This document shows positions 6,340 to 8,368 of a DNA stretch of 8,368 bases, one piece after another. Source of the DNA: an uncultured Bacteroidales bacterium (GTDB lineage Bacteria; Bacteroidota; Bacteroidia; Bacteroidales; UBA932); assembly GCA_937898205.1 (NCBI GenBank), contig CALEJC010000255.1:1-8368 (forward strand), in the 5' to 3' direction. The notes below the pieces were generated by a model, which was not told the DNA's origin, did no database searches, and saw only the letters and a list, made by a program, of their open reading frames with translations. Every line of letters begins with the position of its first letter. The first letter of the stretch is position 1. The position numbers and the translations under genes are program-made.

Positions 6340-6528
6340 ATGGCAAAGAAAGCAAAAGGAAACAGGGTGCAGGTCATCCTCGAGTGCACAGAGCAGAAAG
6401 CTAGTGGTGTACCTGGTATATCTCGTTATGTAACTACAAAGAATAAGAAGAATACTCCAGAGCGTCTTGAGCGCAAGAAGTACAATCCTTATCTTAAGAA
6501 GGTTACTGTTCATCGTGAAATTAAGTAA
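6340..6528 (+). CDS. rpmG: Large-subunit ribosomal protein bL33, zinc-free form
   Basis: A 62-residue basic 50S protein. The core YVTTKNKKNTPERLERKKYNPYLKK and the ending VTVHREIK identify bL33. Both CxxC pairs of the zinc-ribbon type are lost: the first is CTEQ and the second NPYL. There is also a short insertion, about KASGVPGIS, between the first position and the TTKNKKN core; I recall similar versions in other Bacteroidota. It sits 11 nt after rpmB and 16 nt before the DUF4295 gene. No SD is present. Confidence 0.96.
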   Translation: MAKKAKGNRVQVILECTEQKASGVPGISRYVTTKNKKNTPERLERKKYNPYLKKVTVHREIK

Positions 6529-6530
6529 TT

Positions 6531-6536
6531 AAGGAG
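6531..6536 (+). promoter_or_regulatory. Shine-Dalgarno sequence of the DUF4295 gene
   Basis: AAGGAG ends 8 nt before the ATG at 6545. Apart from the infC site, this is the only strong SD in the window. It supports translation of the short ORF that follows. Confidence 0.65.
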
Positions 6537-6544
6537 ATTAAATT

Positions 6545-6706
6545 ATGGCAAAGAAATCAGTGGCTACATTCGCTGCTAAGGCAGGCGCAAGAAGCATGGT
6601 TAAGTGCATCCGTATGGAAAAATCCCCTAAGACAGGTGCTTATGTTTTCACAGAGCATCTCGTTGATGCTGATAAAGCAAAGGACTTCTTTACTGAGAAG
6701 AAATAA
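6545..6706 (+). CDS. DUF4295 family small basic protein, probable ribosomal protein
   Basis: A 53-residue basic protein: it opens MAKKSVATFAAKAGARSM, has the core VKCIRMEKSPKTGAYVF and ends in a charged helix, DADKAKDFFTEKK. The MAKK start, the SPKTGAYxF core and the position right after rpmG match the DUF4295 family, which I know as Bacteroidota-specific and tied to rpmB-rpmG. From memory, a phylum-specific large-subunit protein named bL38 was reported in a Flavobacterium ribosome structure, and I believe it is this family; I cannot confirm that here. A strong SD lies 8 nt upstream, and a rho-independent terminator starts 18 nt after the stop, so it is the last gene of its operon. Family assignment is good; the ribosomal role is inference. 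Confidence 0.87.
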   Translation: MAKKSVATFAAKAGARSMVKCIRMEKSPKTGAYVFTEHLVDADKAKDFFTEKK

Positions 6707-6723
6707 TTTCTCAAAGATAGATT

Positions 6724-6756
6724 AAGCGGTCGGTGTTAAACCGGCCGCTTTTTTTG
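6724..6756 (+). terminator. Strong intrinsic terminator after the rpmB-rpmG-DUF4295 operon
   Basis: An 11-bp G/C-rich stem (6724-6734 with 6740-6750, AAGCGGTCGGT/ACCGGCCGCTT, one G-U wobble) encloses a 5-nt loop and runs into seven T residues (6749-6755). It separates the ribosomal protein genes from ftsY, which therefore needs its own promoter. Confidence 0.95.
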
Positions 6757-6788
6757 TCTTCATATTACCAGCATAGCTTTTTTATTAT

Positions 6789-6796
6789 TATCTTTG
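6789..6796 (+). promoter_or_regulatory. Bacteroidota -7 promoter box for ftsY
   Basis: TATCTTTG is an exact TAnnTTTG match, and its flanks (TATCTTTGTA) are identical to those of the box in front of thrS. The box ends only 6 nt before the ftsY ATG, so transcription should begin at or within a few bases of the start codon. A -33 TTG is not seen at the usual spacing. Confidence 0.6.
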
Positions 6797-6802
6797 TAAG
6801 AT

Positions 6803-7687
6803 ATGGCAATAAGTTTTTTTCAGAGGATTTCTAGAGCCGTAATCGGCAAATCAAGAGTTGATGATGATACTCTTGATGCTATGGAAGAGGCTCTGATTGA
6901 GTCCGATATGGGAGTGGATACCACTCTGAAGATTATTGACAATCTTGAAGAAAGAGTGTCAAAGGACAGGTATATGTCTTTTGATGAGCTGATGGGACTT
7001 CTCCGTGATGAGATCAGTCAGTTGATGGATGACGAGAAGCCTGCTTTTGACTTCTCAAAGAAGCCATACATCATTTTGGTCGTAGGAGTCAACGGCGTTG
7101 GCAAAACCACTACAATCGGCAAACTGGCATCGATGCTCACCGCACAAGGCAAGAAAGTTATCCTTGGCGCCGCTGATACATTCAGGGCTGCTGCTGTGGA
7201 TCAGCTCACAATCTGGGCAGAGAGAGCCGGTGTGGACATCGTTAAGCAGTCTATGGGCTCTGATCCGGCATCTGTCGCTTTTGACACAGTAAAGGCTGCT
7301 GTCGCTCGTGATGCTGATGTCGTGATAATTGATACGGCCGGCCGTCTTCACAATAGAATTGACCTGATGAACGAGCTCACCAAGATCCGCAATGTCATCA
7401 GGAAAGTAGTTCCCGACGGCCCGCATGATGTGATGCTCATCCTTGATGCTTCGACAGGCCAGAACGCATTCCAGCAGGCAAAAGAGTTTTCTCGTGCAAC
7501 AGATATCACCTCTCTCACTCTCACAAAACTTGATGGTACTGCCAAGGGTGGTGTGGTGGTCGGTGTGTGTGACCAGTTTCACATCCCGGTGAAGTTTATC
7601 GGTGTAGGAGAGCACATCGGAGACCTCAAAGTCTTCAACAAGAAGGAATTTGTTTCAAGTTTGTTTAATCCTGAAGATTTAAAGTAA
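6803..7687 (+). CDS. ftsY: Signal recognition particle receptor FtsY, short form
   Basis: SRP receptor GTPase that docks SRP-ribosome complexes at the inner membrane for co-translational insertion. At 294 residues it has only the N and G domains. The N domain spans about 1-85, opening ISFFQRISRAVIGKS, a probable amphipathic membrane-binding helix. The G domain shows G1 GVNGVGKTTT (95-104), the SRP-type DTFRAAA (125-131), G3 DTAGR (177-181), G4 TKLDG (241-245) and the closing GVGEHIGDL (267-275). DTFRAAA and the membrane-helix start point to FtsY rather than Ffh, as does the lack of a methionine-rich M domain. The acidic A domain of E. coli FtsY is absent, and the N-terminus looks about 25 residues shorter than in Bacteroides as I remember it. 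It has its own -7 box after the terminator and lies 9 nt before pheT. Confidence 0.96.
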   Translation: MAISFFQRISRAVIGKSRVDDDTLDAMEEALIESDMGVDTTLKIIDNLEERVSKDRYMSFDELMGLLRDEISQLMDDEKPAFDFSKKPYIILVVGVNGVGKTTTIGKLASMLTAQGKKVILGAADTFRAAAVDQLTIWAERAGVDIVKQSMGSDPASVAFDTVKAAVARDADVVIIDTAGRLHNRIDLMNELTKIRNVIRKVVPDGPHDVMLILDASTGQNAFQQAKEFSRATDITSLTLTKLDGTAKGGVVVGVCDQFHIPVKFIGVGEHIGDLKVFNKKEFVSSLFNPEDLK

Positions 7688-7696
7688 AAGAAATAT

Positions 7697-8368
7697 ATGA
7701 AGCTTAGTTATAATTGGCTCAAAGATTATCTAAAATGTGATCTTGATCCTCAGCAGATCGCTGAGGCGATGACTTCTATCGGTATTGAGGTAGACGGAGT
7801 GGTTGAGCAGGAGCAGATTCCTGGAGGCCTTGCCGGCGTAGTGGTGGCTCAGGTTGTAGAATGTGTCGAGCATCCTGATTCTGATCACCTTCATGTGACC
7901 AAGGTTGATGCCGGTACAGGAGAGCTCCTCACAGTGGTTTGTGGTGCGCCAAATGTGGCAGCGGGCCAGAAGGTCCTTTTTGCACAGATTGGTACAGTGC
8001 TCCCTGGAGACTTCAAGATCAAGAAATCCAAGATCCGTGGCGTTGAGTCATTTGGTATGATCTGCGCAGAAGATGAGCTCGGTATCGGTGAGAGCCACGA
8101 TGGCATCATGGTGCTTCCTGAGGACTCGGTGATAGGCACTTCTGCCAAGGAGTACCTCAAGCTTGGCACTGAGGCTGTGATCGAATATGAAATCACCGCC
8201 AACCGCGTAGATGCTGCTTCGCATATCGGCGTTGCACGCGACGTTGCGGCCTACCTGCGCTCGCAGGGTAAGGATGTCAGGGTGCAGTTGCCCTCGGTGG
8301 AGGAGTTCGCTGTCGATAACCACGATCTGGAGATCGAGGTTGTTGTCGAGAACCACGATGCAGCTCCC
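7697..8368 (+). CDS. pheT: Phenylalanine-tRNA ligase beta subunit, 5' part, cut by the window end
   Basis: First 224 codons of the beta subunit of PheRS, which pairs with PheS as an alpha2-beta2 enzyme and proofreads mischarged Tyr-tRNA(Phe). It begins MKLSYNWLKDYLK, the typical PheT start. Residues about 42-152 form the EMAP-II-like tRNA-binding OB domain (HPDSDHLHVTKVDAG, VVCGAPNV, KIKKSKIRGVESFGMICAEDELG). From about 160 the next region starts with YEITANRVDAASHIGVARDVAAYL, the entry to the B1/B5 and editing part. The frame is open to position 8368, and the remaining roughly 600 residues lie outside. The start lies 9 nt after the ftsY stop with no SD, so co-transcription with ftsY is likely. 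PheS is not seen in this window. Confidence 0.97.
   Translation, partial: MKLSYNWLKDYLKCDLDPQQIAEAMTSIGIEVDGVVEQEQIPGGLAGVVVAQVVECVEHPDSDHLHVTKVDAGTGELLTVVCGAPNVAAGQKVLFAQIGTVLPGDFKIKKSKIRGVESFGMICAEDELGIGESHDGIMVLPEDSVIGTSAKEYLKLGTEAVIEYEITANRVDAASHIGVARDVAAYLRSQGKDVRVQLPSVEEFAVDNHDLEIEVVVENHDAAP

Noticed and set aside
7055..7615. 186-codon open frame on the minus strand inside ftsY
   Set aside because: It lies fully antisense to a clear, highly conserved GTPase gene. The translation has no recognisable domain and there is no promoter or SD, so it is a codon-bias shadow.
7891..8356. Two overlapping minus-strand open frames inside pheT
   Set aside because: Both are antisense to the plain pheT reading frame, which runs from 7697 to the window edge.

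Overview
The window reads as core chromosome of a member of the Bacteroidota, most likely a Bacteroidales relative. The evidence is that the proteins resemble Bacteroidota versions throughout, that two gene families largely confined to this phylum are present (DUF4199 and DUF4295), that promoters carry the phylum-type -7 box TAnnTTTG, and that most genes have A/T-rich leaders without a Shine-Dalgarno (SD) sequence. The genus cannot be fixed from this sequence alone.

Layout. Positions 40-1587 hold a minus-strand pair: a four-helix DUF4199 membrane protein, then a GtrB/DPM1-like family 2 glycosyltransferase, coupled by a one-base TAATG overlap and closed by an intrinsic terminator. An intergenic region of 111 bp (1588-1698) carries back-to-back -7 boxes. 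On the plus strand, thrS, infC, rpmI, rplT and lepB (1699-6009) follow with short gaps and look like one operon. A separate promoter at 6017-6048 precedes rpmB, rpmG and a 53-codon DUF4295 gene (6086-6706), which ends at a strong terminator. After that, ftsY (with its own -7 box almost touching the start codon) and the first 224 codons of pheT run off the right edge.

Function. Apart from the glycosyltransferase pair, everything serves protein synthesis and export: two aminoacyl-tRNA synthetases (Thr, Phe), initiation factor IF3, ribosomal proteins bL35, bL20, bL28 and bL33, a probable Bacteroidota-specific ribosomal protein, the SRP receptor FtsY and signal peptidase I. This is a housekeeping region. 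I see no mobile element, defence system, CRISPR array, tRNA or rRNA.

Points of interest. infC has no ATG, GTG or TTG that could yield a full protein and almost certainly starts at an AUC codon (3508) behind a perfect AGGAGG, in the same frame as thrS and four codons after its stop. ThrRS has lost nearly all of its N-terminal TGS domain through what looks like an internal in-frame deletion. Only infC and the DUF4295 gene have strong SD sequences. ftsY mRNA is probably nearly leaderless, and FtsY lacks the acidic A domain.
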